A stretch of DNA of 32,507 bases, taken from positions 1-32,507 of the forward strand of contig CALFJE010000074.1 in assembly GCA_937877545.1 (NCBI GenBank), given 5' to 3'. Numbering within the stretch: the first letter of the stretch is position 1; the number at the start of each line of letters is the position of its first letter. The notes beneath the pieces were generated by a model. That model was not told where the DNA came from and made no database searches. It worked only from the letters and a program-made list of their open reading frames with translations. This document shows, piece after piece, positions 16,009 through 23,389 of this stretch. The stretch is from an uncultured Selenomonadales bacterium. Lineage in GTDB: Bacteria > Bacillota > Negativicutes > Selenomonadales > Selenomonadaceae. Both the position numbers and the translations under genes were made by a program.

Positions 16009-17694
16009 ATGAGCACAAATTTATTTCTCGAACTCGGCGAAGATTCCCCGTTGAGCCGAATCAAAACTTACTTTGACGCTCTGCAGAATTCTGCGGACGA
16101 ATATCTCTTCGCCATCGACGTGAGTACGGGACAAGTCATGCTGTCGAAGAATTTCCTGCGCGACTTCAATTTCCCCGATAACCTCGTCGAAGATTTCACC
16201 GCCATGCTAACGCCGTTCGTTTGGCATGATGACCGCGAAATTCTCGAAGACGCCATGAACGAATTGCACGCGGCAACGCCGGGCGTAGAGATTTTTTGCG
16301 AATTCCGCTTGCTAAATCGCGACGGCGAATACGGTTGGGTATCGCTCAGCATGACCACCGGCGCGGACGAATTCGGGGCACCGGAGCTTGTCGCGGGCGT
16401 GATTGCTCGCATGGATTTGAAACTCAAAGCCGACTACGTGACGGGGCTTCTCAACCGCAACTCTTTCCAAAATGCCCTCATGCGCGAACTGAACAGCTCC
16501 CCCGACGCTCGCGGCGCGGTGATTTTCGTCGGGCTTGATAATTTCCAACTCGTCAATGAAACTTACGGTCACGAATTCGGCGACAACGCCCTTAAGCAGC
16601 TCGCCCAAGACATCACCAACATTTTGCCGCCCGATATTCGCCTCTACAAGCTCGATAATGACATGTTCGCCTTTTTCGTCGCCGACGTGTACCCCGAAGA
16701 GATTGAGATTATTTTCTCCAGCATTCAGCTCTGTATGCGCGAAATTCGCAACGTCGAGGATACAATCTTCTGCACGGCGTCGGGTGGCGCAACCTTCTAT
16801 CCCGACGACGCCGACGACGTGATAACCCTCATGCGCTACGCCGAGGTTGCCCTTGAATTTGCGCGTCAAAAGGGCAAAGACCAAATCGCCTTCTTCGATT
16901 CGGATTACTACGAGCGGTGGCGTTACGATTTGGGTATGCAAAACCTCATGCAGAATTCAATCGCCCGCGGTTGCGAGGACTTCTTCCTTTGCTATCAGCC
17001 GCAAATCGACGCCAAAACCGGTGCGCTAGTCGGCGCGGAGGCTCTCTTGCGTTGGTACGACAGAGACGGCTCGGTCGTCGCGCCCATGCAATTTATCCCG
17101 CTCCTTGAACGTTCCCGCATGATTATTCCCGTCGGGCATTGGATTATCGAAAACGCCGTTACCACCGCCAAAAAGTGGCAGGAGTTCATGCCGCGCTTTG
17201 AGATAAGCATAAACATTTCGCTCTATCAGCTGGAAGAGCATATGCTTTACGAATTCGTCAAGGACTGCATCGAACGTCACCAAATCGACCCGACCACGTT
17301 GGTTTTCGAGCTTACGGAGAGCAATAAGGTTTACGATTGGGATTTCGTCAACAAGCAGTTTAACGCCTTCCACGACCTCGGCATTAAAATCGCCATGGAC
17401 GATTTCGGCATGGGCTACGCCAATCTTGCCTTCATGAAGAATTTCCGTTGCAACCAAGTTAAGATTGACCGCGCCTTCGTCGAGGACATTTTGAACAGCG
17501 AATACGACCGCAACATCGTCAAGCACGTTATCGCCATGTGCCACGCCAACGGCATGGAGGTTTGCATTGAGGGCATAGAGGACGAGGCGACCTATATTTT
17601 CCTGCGCGACGTGTGCGACGCCGACATTATCCAAGGTTTCTATTTCGGCTACCCGGAGACCGAAGACGTGTTCGTCAAGCGGTTCAACAAGTGA
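16009..17694 (+). CDS. PAS-degenerate GGDEF-EAL protein, probable c-di-GMP phosphodiesterase
   Basis: 561 residues from the ATG at 16009, eight bases after AAGGAA; the ATG at 16003 is too close to that site. A PAS-like sensor occupies about residues 20-145. A GGDEF domain follows, but its active-site motif reads DNDMF (216-220) instead of GG[DE]EF, so cyclase activity is not expected. The EAL domain looks complete: EALLRW (from E344), the SINIS metal-site Asn, ELTES, MDDFGMGYANL, VKIDRAFV, IEGIED and QGFYFGYP. The inferred activity is hydrolysis of cyclic di-GMP to pGpG in the cytoplasm, with the dead GGDEF as a possible GTP sensor. No membrane segment is seen. A secreted protein and an ABC transporter follow closely on the same strand. 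Confidence 0.88.
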   Translation: MSTNLFLELGEDSPLSRIKTYFDALQNSADEYLFAIDVSTGQVMLSKNFLRDFNFPDNLVEDFTAMLTPFVWHDDREILEDAMNELHAATPGVEIFCEFRLLNRDGEYGWVSLSMTTGADEFGAPELVAGVIARMDLKLKADYVTGLLNRNSFQNALMRELNSSPDARGAVIFVGLDNFQLVNETYGHEFGDNALKQLAQDITNILPPDIRLYKLDNDMFAFFVADVYPEEIEIIFSSIQLCMREIRNVEDTIFCTASGGATFYPDDADDVITLMRYAEVALEFARQKGKDQIAFFDSDYYERWRYDLGMQNLMQNSIARGCEDFFLCYQPQIDAKTGALVGAEALLRWYDRDGSVVAPMQFIPLLERSRMIIPVGHWIIENAVTTAKKWQEFMPRFEISINISLYQLEEHMLYEFVKDCIERHQIDPTTLVFELTESNKVYDWDFVNKQFNAFHDLGIKIAMDDFGMGYANLAFMKNFRCNQVKIDRAFVEDILNSEYDRNIVKHVIAMCHANGMEVCIEGIEDEATYIFLRDVCDADIIQGFYFGYPETEDVFVKRFNK

Positions 17695-17709
17695 GGCGGA
17701 GGGATTGGC

Positions 17710-18147
17710 ATGAAAAATTTTCTGGCGGCTGTTATCTGCGGCGTGTTGATTCTGAGTTCATCGTTGAGCTTGGCGGCTGTTGACGGCGGCAAGATTGCCC
17801 TCGGCGGCGTGGTGCCCGGCATGAGCGAAACCGATTTGATTGACGCCTTCGGGCAACCGATAAGCAAACGCGGCGACGATTGGACTTATAAAAACTTCAA
17901 GGTCGAAGTCGAACGCGGCATTGTCACCGAGATTGAGACGCGCTCCGAGGCGATTACCACGCCCGACGGCATGAGGGTTGGACTTGCGGCTGAGGAGCTG
18001 AATCCGACTTTCGGCAAGGCTGATAAAGTCGACGTTGACCGCAACGATACCGAATATGAATACTACAGCACCGACCGCACCAAAAAGATTGAGTTCAAGG
18101 TCGTAAACGGCATTATCGCGAAAATTTCTTGCAAGCTGGTCGATTAA
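17710..18147 (+). CDS. Small secreted protein of unknown function
   Basis: 145 residues. A typical signal peptide (MKNFLAAVICGVLILSSSLS, then LAA) should be cut near residue 22-23, leaving about 120 residues. Cys10 sits inside the hydrophobic core without a good lipobox, so a lipoprotein is less likely. The mature part has two similar halves, VVPGMSETDLIDAFGQPISK and GLAAEELNPTFGKADKVDVD, each followed by beta-rich sequence. This resembles the SmpA/OmlA (BamE) or BLIP-like fold, in which a G(M)xxxxxxxxxGxP motif recurs. The assignment is structural guesswork. It lies 15 bases after the EAL gene, with GGAGG before the ATG, and seven bases before the permease, so it is probably co-transcribed with both. 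Its own sequence does not look like a metal-binding FecB-type protein. Confidence 0.75.
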   Translation: MKNFLAAVICGVLILSSSLSLAAVDGGKIALGGVVPGMSETDLIDAFGQPISKRGDDWTYKNFKVEVERGIVTEIETRSEAITTPDGMRVGLAAEELNPTFGKADKVDVDRNDTEYEYYSTDRTKKIEFKVVNGIIAKISCKLVD

Positions 18148-18154
18148 CGGCGGC

Positions 18155-19108
18155 ATGAAGACGATAAAATTTTTGCTAATCTGCGCGGCTCCGGTCGCGG
18201 GATTTTTTTTTAGCCTGATAAGCGGCTCCGTCGACATTGCGCCCGCGCAGGTGTTTGGCGAACTCGACGAGACAAAGCGGCAAATCCTGCTGAACATACG
18301 CCTGCCGCGGACAATCGCAGCCGTGTTGGTTGGCGTGAACTTGTCGCTGTCGGGCGCGATATTGCAAGCCGTCATGAAGAATCCGCTGGCAGACCCGCAC
18401 ATAATCGGCATATCGTCGGGCGCGGGGCTGTTCGGGATATTCGTCATGCTGGTTGCGGGCGACGCGGGAGCCTTGATGACGCCGGCGGCATTTATCGGCG
18501 CGATGTTGGCGGCGACGCTGATTTACTTCTTGGCGTGGAAGGAGGGCATTCGCCCGATTCGCGTGATATTGGCGGGCGTGGCGGTCAGCGCGTTTTTGGG
18601 CGCGGGCATATCGGCGTTGCTGATTTTCTATTCGGATAAAGTTCACGGCGCGTTACTGTGGATGATCGGCGGCTTATCGGCGCGTTCGTGGCAACACGTG
18701 GAGCTTTTACTGCCGTATTCTGTCGCGGGGACGCTCTTAACGTTTTTGGCAGCGCGGCACTTGAACGTTTTGCAGTTGGGCGACGAGGTGGCGACGGGTT
18801 TGGGCTTGCGCGTCAATTTGGTTCGGACGATTTTAACGGCAATCGCGGCATTGCTGGCGGCGTCGGCGGTATGCGTGGCGGGCTTGCTGGGCTTCGTCGG
18901 GCTAATCGTCCCGCATACGACGCGGCTCCTCCTCGGCTCGGATTATCGAATCCTGTTACCGGGCGCGGCGGCATTGGGCGCGGCAGTCGTCACGGTAAGC
19001 GACACCGTAGCGCGAACGCTCTTTGCCCCGACGGAGTTGCCCGTGGGAATTTTAATGGCAATGTTGGGCGCACCGTTTTTCCTGTACTTGTTGAGGCGCG
19101 AATTATGA
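18155..19108 (+). CDS. FecCD-family ABC permease (iron-siderophore/heme/cobalamin type)
   Basis: A 317-residue polytopic inner-membrane permease of the BtuC/FhuB/FecD family. Family signatures are IRLPRTIAAVLVGVNLSLSG, AILQAVMKNPLADPHIIGIS, SGAGLF, a central LLWMIGGLSARSW, and LLGFVGLIVPHTTRLLLGSD near the C-terminus, which contacts the ATPase. About nine to ten hydrophobic segments are apparent. The length is slightly short of the usual 330-350, mostly at the N-terminus. Its stop overlaps the start of the ATPase gene (ATGA). No FecB/BtuF-type binding protein is adjacent, so the substrate (siderophore, heme, cobalamin or another chelate) cannot be assigned. Confidence 0.9.
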   Translation: MKTIKFLLICAAPVAGFFFSLISGSVDIAPAQVFGELDETKRQILLNIRLPRTIAAVLVGVNLSLSGAILQAVMKNPLADPHIIGISSGAGLFGIFVMLVAGDAGALMTPAAFIGAMLAATLIYFLAWKEGIRPIRVILAGVAVSAFLGAGISALLIFYSDKVHGALLWMIGGLSARSWQHVELLLPYSVAGTLLTFLAARHLNVLQLGDEVATGLGLRVNLVRTILTAIAALLAASAVCVAGLLGFVGLIVPHTTRLLLGSDYRILLPGAAALGAAVVTVSDTVARTLFAPTELPVGILMAMLGAPFFLYLLRREL

Positions 19109-19881
19109 ATCTGGCGGCTGAGAATATCTTCGTGACTTTGGGCGGTAAGGCGATACTGCGCGGCGTGAGTTGCGAATTTGCTTCGGGCAAGCGGACGGCG
19201 ATTATCGGACCGAACGGCGCAGGTAAGTCTACGCTCCTTAAGGTGCTGTGCTTGCTTAACGAAAACTTTTCGGGGCGCGTAACGCTCGACGGTAAAGACC
19301 TCCGCTCAATCGGCAGGAAGAATCTGGCGCAAGTTATGGCAATCCTCCCGCAGGAACGCGACGCGCCTCACGATACGACCGTCCGCCAACTGGTTGCTTT
19401 CGGACGTTTTCCGCACAGAAAATTTTTCGGCGGCCCCACTGCCGAGGACGACGCGGCTATTCAAAACGCACTGGAACTCACCGCGCTGACCGACTTTGCA
19501 AATCGGCAAGTGGCAAGTCTTTCCGGCGGCGAACGTCAACGCGCTTGGCTGGCAATGACCCTCGCTCAACGCCCGAAAATTTTGCTGCTCGACGAACCCA
19601 CGACCTACCTCGACATTGCTCATCAGTTGGAGGTAATGGACATTATCGCCGACGTGAATAAAAAATTTGCCACGACAATTATCATGGTTTTGCACGACGT
19701 AAATCACGCCCGCCTTTACAGCGACGCCGTGTTGATTATCAAGGGCGCGACAATCTGCGCGGCGGGCGACCCGATTAAAATTTTGACCGCGCAGAGGCTC
19801 GGCAAAGTCTTCAACGTCGAAGCCGATACTTTCACCAATTCACGCGGCGACGAAATTATCTTCCCGCTGAATAAAAAATAG
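19105..19881 (+). CDS. FepC/BtuD-type ABC transporter ATPase
   Basis: A 258-residue ATP-binding subunit partnering the FecCD-type permease it overlaps. The Walker A is GPNGAGKST (about 33-41). The Q-loop region is MAILPQE, the signature motif LSGGERQRAWLAMTLAQ, the Walker B ILLLDEPTTYLD, and the H-loop VLHDVNHA. The family-typical loop DTTVRQLVAFGRFPH is present. The start is the ATG at 19105; a longer upstream frame is just the permease gene read in another phase. It is the last gene of the EAL-secreted protein-permease-ATPase run and ends at a bidirectional terminator. Confidence 0.93.
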   Translation: MNLAAENIFVTLGGKAILRGVSCEFASGKRTAIIGPNGAGKSTLLKVLCLLNENFSGRVTLDGKDLRSIGRKNLAQVMAILPQERDAPHDTTVRQLVAFGRFPHRKFFGGPTAEDDAAIQNALELTALTDFANRQVASLSGGERQRAWLAMTLAQRPKILLLDEPTTYLDIAHQLEVMDIIADVNKKFATTIIMVLHDVNHARLYSDAVLIIKGATICAAGDPIKILTAQRLGKVFNVEADTFTNSRGDEIIFPLNKK

Positions 19882-19912
19882 CCCCTCCACAATCGGAAGG
19901 GCTGAAATTTTT
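19880..19912. terminator. Bidirectional terminator between convergent ABC ATPase and antitoxin genes
   Basis: AGCCCCTCC (19880-19888) pairs with GGAAGGGCT (19895-19903), with one internal mismatch and a six-base loop. Reading right, GAAATTTTTT follows; reading left, TATTTTTTAT follows. It sits between the ATPase stop at 19881 and the end of the minus-strand antitoxin gene at 19913. Confidence 0.82.
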
Positions 19913-20557
19913 TCATCCGTAAACAATCTTCAAAAAGGCATCCTTATCCGTAAGGGCTTCCGTCAACAAATCGGCGCGACTCAAGCCCACGAAAATTGCC
20001 ACTGCCTTTGCTTGACAGTTCAAAGACTTTTTCGGATTAAATTCAATGTCCGTGAAGGCGTCATAGCTCAAGATTTCCTCTGCCAATTTCTCCTGCCGAA
20101 AGAGCGCGTTGATATAGAGCCAATCGTAAAAATAAGTCTTCGGCTCAAGCGGGAATTCCTTATCGTAAAACTTAAACGCTTTAAGTTGTCCGCTCGTCTT
20201 AAGGCGCGGGTCTTTTTTTGCCTCGTGAGAAGTTTTATTGAACAGGTCGACGAAAGCTCCGCCGTTTTCAAAAACTTTACTGCCCTGAAAGGCACTCTCC
20301 ACCGAGTAACTTTTGCCCGACTTCGAGACGATTTGCAAATTAAACGCACTGAGTTTCACTCCGAGCGGCAGTTGGCTCTTGGAAGATATTTCAAGGACTC
20401 GACAATCGGGGCTACCTTTCAGGAAGGCGGCGTGCAAGCTTTCAATGCAACGTTGCTTCTGCGCGAGCGAAAATCCGGAATAAAATTTAAACTCGACGTT
20501 TGCCGTCTTGACGTAAGGCGCACAGTCAATCGAAATGTAAACAGGGCGTTCAGCCAT
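19913..20557 (-). CDS. DarT1-associated NADAR-family antitoxin
   Basis: 214 residues from the ATG at 20557, with GGAGG eight bases upstream; a TTG three bases earlier is also possible. The sequence matches the DarT1-associated NADAR group: VKTANVEFKFYSGFSLAQKQ near the N-terminus, LGVKLSAFNLQ, SVESAFQGSKVFENGGAF, EAKKDPRLKTSGQLKAF, and the C-terminal FYDWLYINAL and YDAFTDIEFNPKKSLNCQAK. NADAR proteins hydrolyse ADP-ribose from guanine bases placed by DarT1 (established for the family), so this should be a catalytic antitoxin. It lies 16 bases downstream of the toxin gene in the same operon. Unlike many TA modules, the toxin comes first. Intact. Confidence 0.88.
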   Translation of the reverse strand: MAERPVYISIDCAPYVKTANVEFKFYSGFSLAQKQRCIESLHAAFLKGSPDCRVLEISSKSQLPLGVKLSAFNLQIVSKSGKSYSVESAFQGSKVFENGGAFVDLFNKTSHEAKKDPRLKTSGQLKAFKFYDKEFPLEPKTYFYDWLYINALFRQEKLAEEILSYDAFTDIEFNPKKSLNCQAKAVAIFVGLSRADLLTEALTDKDAFLKIVYG

Positions 20558-20573
20558 CAATCAAGCCTCCAAA

Positions 20574-21191
20574 TCATAACCAGTCTAACCAATCGTCGTC
20601 ATCATCTTCATCACGCGAAGCGGGTTTCCAGTAAGCCCAGTCGTATCGATAAGTAAAAGCCTCACCGCTAAAGACAATGTCCTCCAAAAAATCTGGCGGA
20701 ATTGGGTCGAAGCAGAGAATTTCGGCTTGCGGGTCGGTGGACTCATTGTCTTTCAAGCCGCGAGCTTTACGGGTGCGAGCGTCGTAGAACATGCTTTCAA
20801 ATGCTGCCAAGGTTTTTCTGCTTTCAATCGGCTTGCGTCTTACGGCATTATTTGCGGCGTTGGTATAGTTGAAAGCGCAATCGCAATTCCTTAAAACTTT
20901 GTTGGCGTTCAAGAAAATCACTGCCCAACGAGTTGACGTATCGCGTTGACGGTAGCTGTAGAACATCTTGTAGTTCGGCGAAGTTACGGACAATGAAATT
21001 GAATTCGGAAAGCCGTCAATCCTGTTTCTGTCGTTGAAGATGAACGGCGCAGATGAATTCTCCAATTCCTGTCGCGGTATCAAGCCGTAAGCTTTTATGC
21101 TTTCAAGATTTTCTTGGCGCGTGAAATGAACAAGGTTGCAAACTCCTCGTTCCAACGCTTTACTGGCAATCGCTTCTCGGATGTCGTTCAT
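20574..21191 (-). CDS. darT: DarT1-type DNA ADP-ribosyltransferase toxin
   Basis: 205 residues. The DarT fold signatures are LVHFTRQENLESIKAYGLIP (20-39), NDRNRIDGFPNSISLSVTSP (53-72), NYKMFYSYR, and DPQAEIL with the presumed catalytic Glu157, followed by FDPIPPDFLEDIVF. DarT enzymes attach ADP-ribose from NAD+ to bases in single-stranded DNA; the partner downstream is of the NADAR type, which places this in the DarTG1 group that modifies guanine. DarTG systems block replication and defend against phage. The C-terminus ends in an acidic, Trp-containing tail (DEDDDDDWLDWL), which may be lineage-specific. The start ATG is preceded by AGGAGAGGGG. The promoter carries a C8 tract in its spacer. 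Confidence 0.88.
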   Translation of the reverse strand: MNDIREAIASKALERGVCNLVHFTRQENLESIKAYGLIPRQELENSSAPFIFNDRNRIDGFPNSISLSVTSPNYKMFYSYRQRDTSTRWAVIFLNANKVLRNCDCAFNYTNAANNAVRRKPIESRKTLAAFESMFYDARTRKARGLKDNESTDPQAEILCFDPIPPDFLEDIVFSGEAFTYRYDWAYWKPASRDEDDDDDWLDWL

Positions 21192-21240
21192 AAAAAATCG
21201 CCCCTCTCCTGTGTTAAAGGAAACTAATATTTGCGTTTCT

Positions 21241-21268
21241 GTTATAACATATTCGGGGGGGGAGGCAA
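21241..21268 (-). promoter_or_regulatory. darT promoter with an eight-C tract in the spacer
   Basis: On the minus strand TTGCCT (21268-21263) and TATAAC (21246-21241, extended by TGT) are separated by 16 bases. Eight consecutive C (21262-21255 as read on the minus strand) start that spacer. A change of one C would set the spacer to 15 or 17. The -35 matches four of six bases, so spacer length should matter. The distance to the ATG at 21191 is about 50 bases. Confidence 0.6.
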
Positions 21269-21287
21269 TATCTTTTAAAAAAACTTT

Positions 21288-22025
21288 TTAAGCACTTTGC
21301 CAAGCGGCAGTCGAACGATTGTAACGGTAAGAGGTGCCGTCGGACAGCTGGAAGGCGGGCGTCACCGAATCGGAATTCTCCACCGTGACAACGAAGCCCG
21401 TATTCAACGCAACGGCAATTTGATTGTCGCTGACCGCCGTGGCAACGATGTCGCTCAAGCTCACGTCGTAGAGGCTGACGGTATCGTCCGAGCCCGCGCC
21501 CGCGACGTAATCGCTGCCGTCGTTCTTGCCGATTATAAAATTGTCGATACCGAGCCCGCCCGTCAAAATATCCGCCGAGAAGCCAATGCCGCCCCATAAT
21601 TGCGAACCGCCGTAGCCCGCGATTAGATTGTTCGATTGATTATCCGCGCCGACAATGACCTCAAAGTTCACGAAAGCGCGCCCGTCGACGACGCCCGCAT
21701 TGCCCGCCACGTAGGCGTAAAAGCCCGTGTTGCCGTAGCCGTCGCTGAAGTCAATAAGCTTGTCGCGGCTGTCGGCTATCGTCAACTTGCCCGTGCTTGA
21801 ATTCAACACGAAATCGTTATCGGAAACCTCAATGCCGAGCATGTCGCTTGCCAATTTAACTTTGTCGCCGTGGAGAAAATCCTCAATCAAGCTCCAGCCG
21901 CCGTCATAGGTGTAGCCGCTCAAATCCTTGTGCAGAATTTTGGAAGCCGCCTTGGTAAGAAAGCTCGAAACCGAATCTTTTATCTCGCTGAAAGAAATCG
22001 AATGTCCGCCAATGGATACATTCAT
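21288..22025 (-). CDS. RTX-like repeat protein, probable type I secretion substrate
   Basis: 245 residues from the ATG at 22025, preceded by GGAAGGTGA. There is no N-terminal signal peptide. The C-terminal half carries degenerate glycine/aspartate-rich nonapeptide-like repeats: LIAGYGGSQLWGGIGFSADI, LTGGLGIDNFIIGKNDGSDY and VAGAGSDDTVSLYDVSLSDI. These resemble the calcium-binding RTX beta-roll of hemolysin-type proteins, whose C-terminal signal is read by type I exporters. The N-terminal half (SDMLGIEVSDNDFVLNSSTG, FSDGYGNTGFYAYVAGNAG) also looks beta-rich. No exporter genes are adjacent. The molecule is small for an RTX protein and may be a structural surface protein. It has its own divergent promoter. 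The family call is by motif only. Confidence 0.72.
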   Translation of the reverse strand: MNVSIGGHSISFSEIKDSVSSFLTKAASKILHKDLSGYTYDGGWSLIEDFLHGDKVKLASDMLGIEVSDNDFVLNSSTGKLTIADSRDKLIDFSDGYGNTGFYAYVAGNAGVVDGRAFVNFEVIVGADNQSNNLIAGYGGSQLWGGIGFSADILTGGLGIDNFIIGKNDGSDYVAGAGSDDTVSLYDVSLSDIVATAVSDNQIAVALNTGFVVTVENSDSVTPAFQLSDGTSYRYNRSTAAWQSA

Positions 22026-22052
22026 GTTGTCACCTTCCGTCAAGTTTTTTTC

Positions 22053-22081
22053 ATTATAGCAGAGCAGAGCTTCAAAGTCGA
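22053..22081 (-). promoter_or_regulatory. Promoter of the RTX-like gene
   Basis: Minus-strand TCGACT (22081-22076), 17-base spacer, TATAAT (22058-22053) with TGC just before it, making an extended -10. It lies about 28 bases before the start codon at 22025. It is divergent from, and within 20 bases of, the rubredoxin promoter. Confidence 0.7.
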
Positions 22082-22099
22082 TAATATTTTCCGCGCCGA

Positions 22100-22127
22100 T
22101 TGAAAAATTCGGGGCGCGTGTTATAAT
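22100..22127 (+). promoter_or_regulatory. Promoter of the rubredoxin gene
   Basis: TTGAAA (22100-22105), a 16-base spacer and TATAAT (22122-22127) preceded by TGT. It lies 31 bases before the ATG at 22159. It forms a compact divergent promoter pair with the RTX-like gene, a possible shared control point. Confidence 0.75.
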
Positions 22128-22158
22128 CGACAAAAATCAGTTTAAGGGGGTTTCAGGC

Positions 22159-22308
22159 ATGAAGTGGGTTTGCAACGTTTGCGGCTACGAATACGACGAG
22201 GAAGAGGGCGACGTCGATAACGGCATCGAACCCGGTACAAAGATGGACGACGAATTTGTCTGCCCGTTGTGCGGCGTCGGCAAGGAGGACTTTTCGCCCG
22301 TCGAATAA
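22159..22308 (+). CDS. Rubredoxin
   Basis: A 49-residue iron protein that carries single electrons in the cytoplasm of anaerobes. Two CxxC pairs would bind the Fe: CNVCGY (C5, C8) near the N-terminus and CPLCGVGKEDF near the C-terminus. The acidic middle with GIEPGTKMDDEFVC is typical, with Met in place of the common Phe/Trp before the DD. AAGGGGG lies upstream of the ATG. It has its own promoter and lies 76 bases upstream of mdh, which also has a -10 element. Rubredoxins often serve oxidative-stress reductases; no partner is adjacent. Confidence 0.93.
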   Translation: MKWVCNVCGYEYDEEEGDVDNGIEPGTKMDDEFVCPLCGVGKEDFSPVE

Positions 22309-22344
22309 AATTTCCCGTCGGCTGTAGCAAATCATGATTCGCTG

Positions 22345-22353
22345 TGTTAAAAT
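22345..22353 (+). promoter_or_regulatory. Extended -10 promoter element upstream of mdh
   Basis: TGT followed by TAAAAT at 22348-22353, 31 bases before the mdh start. The -35 position (22325-22330, TAGCAA) is poor, so this is either a weak promoter or one relying on the extended -10. The spacing from the rubredoxin gene also permits read-through. Confidence 0.5.
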
Positions 22354-22384
22354 GGGTGCAGAAAATTTGAGGAGGCAAATCTAA

Positions 22385-23335
22385 ATGAAAGTAACTGTAG
22401 TTGGCGCAGGTAATGTCGGCGCGACCGTGGCGAACGTCCTGGCGACGAAAGGCTTTGCAAGCGAAGTCGTCCTTATCGACATCAAAGAGGGGCTTTCCGA
22501 AGGCAAGGCAATGGACATCATGCAAACGGCGCACATGCTCAATTTCGATACGACGGTTAAAGGCGTGACCAACGATTATGCGGCGACGGCAGGCTCGCAA
22601 GTCGTTGTTGTTACCTCCGGCATTCCGCGTAAGCCCGGCATGACTCGCGAACAACTTATCGGCACCAACGCCAAAATCGTCAAGAGCGTCGTCGACCAAA
22701 TCCTGGCGCATTCGCCCGAAGCAATTTTGATTATCGTCTCCAATCCTATGGACGCGATGACTTATCTCACGCTCAAGGACACGAAGCTCCCGCGCAATCG
22801 CATAATCGGACAGGGCGGCATGCTCGACAGCAGTCGTTTCCGCTACTACCTCGCGCAAGCTCTGCAGGAAGCCGGCTACCCCGCCACCCCGACCGATATT
22901 GACGGTATGGTTGTCGGCGGGCACGCAGATAAAACCATGGTTCCGCTCGTCAGCCTTGCAACCTATCGCGGCATCCCCGTTACTCAATTCCTCAGCGAAG
23001 AGGCGATAACTAAAGCCGTTGAGGCTACCAAAGTGGGCGGCGCGACTTGCACGAAGCTCCTCGGAACGTCTGCCTGGTATGCTCCGGGCGCAGCGGCGGC
23101 GGCTCTGGTTGAGGCCATTGCCCTCGACGCCAAGAAGCTTATCCCGTGTTGCGTCTACCTCGACGGCGAATACGGCGAAAAAGACCTCTGTATCGGCGTC
23201 CCCGTTATCCTCGGCAAGGATGGCGTTGAGAAAATCGTTGAAGTCGAATTCTCCGCCGCCGAAAAAGCCAAGTTCGCCGAAAGCGTCGCGGCGGCTCGCG
23301 AAGTCAACAGCAAAATCGCAGGCGCACTCGAATAA
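22385..23335 (+). CDS. mdh: Malate dehydrogenase (LDH/MDH type)
   Basis: A 316-residue NAD-dependent cytoplasmic enzyme interconverting malate and oxaloacetate. The N-terminal GAGNVGATVAN binds NAD. The substrate loop reads IPRKPGMTREQL; the RKPGM arginine pattern marks malate rather than lactate dehydrogenase. VSNPMDAMTY, GQGGMLDSSRFR and the catalytic His region VVGGHADKTMVPL are intact. GAGGAGG precedes the ATG. A strong terminator follows. In propionate- or succinate-forming Negativicutes this enzyme feeds the reductive branch toward fumarate, which fits the menaquinone genes and lactate permease in the window; that link is inferred. Confidence 0.96.
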   Translation: MKVTVVGAGNVGATVANVLATKGFASEVVLIDIKEGLSEGKAMDIMQTAHMLNFDTTVKGVTNDYAATAGSQVVVVTSGIPRKPGMTREQLIGTNAKIVKSVVDQILAHSPEAILIIVSNPMDAMTYLTLKDTKLPRNRIIGQGGMLDSSRFRYYLAQALQEAGYPATPTDIDGMVVGGHADKTMVPLVSLATYRGIPVTQFLSEEAITKAVEATKVGGATCTKLLGTSAWYAPGAAAAALVEAIALDAKKLIPCCVYLDGEYGEKDLCIGVPVILGKDGVEKIVEVEFSAAEKAKFAESVAAAREVNSKIAGALE

Positions 23336-23357
23336 TTGAACATTGACAATCAAATCG

Positions 23358-23389
23358 GGAACTCTGCCGTAAAAGGCAGGGTTCCTTTT
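23358..23389 (+). terminator. Rho-independent terminator of mdh
   Basis: GGAACTCTGCC (23358-23368) pairs with GGCAGGGTTCC (23375-23385) over 11 base pairs with one G-T pair and a six-base loop, followed by TTTT. A strong hairpin directly after mdh. Confidence 0.88.

Noticed and set aside
17710..18147. Lipoprotein or substrate-binding protein for the FecCD importer
   Set aside because: Cys10 lies inside the hydrophobic core without a proper lipobox, and the mature part is far too short for a FecB/BtuF-type binding protein.
18658..19104. Upstream extension of the ABC ATPase frame
   Set aside because: This is permease coding sequence read in another phase; the ATPase starts at the ATGA overlap at 19105.
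20012..20656. 214-codon plus-strand open frame opposite the NADAR antitoxin
   Set aside because: Antisense to a gene with strong family signatures; no ribosome binding site and no recognisable product.
22142..23353. 403-codon open frame on the minus strand across mdh
   Set aside because: It is antisense to a well-matched malate dehydrogenase, has no family resemblance and no ribosome binding site; it follows from GC-biased third positions.
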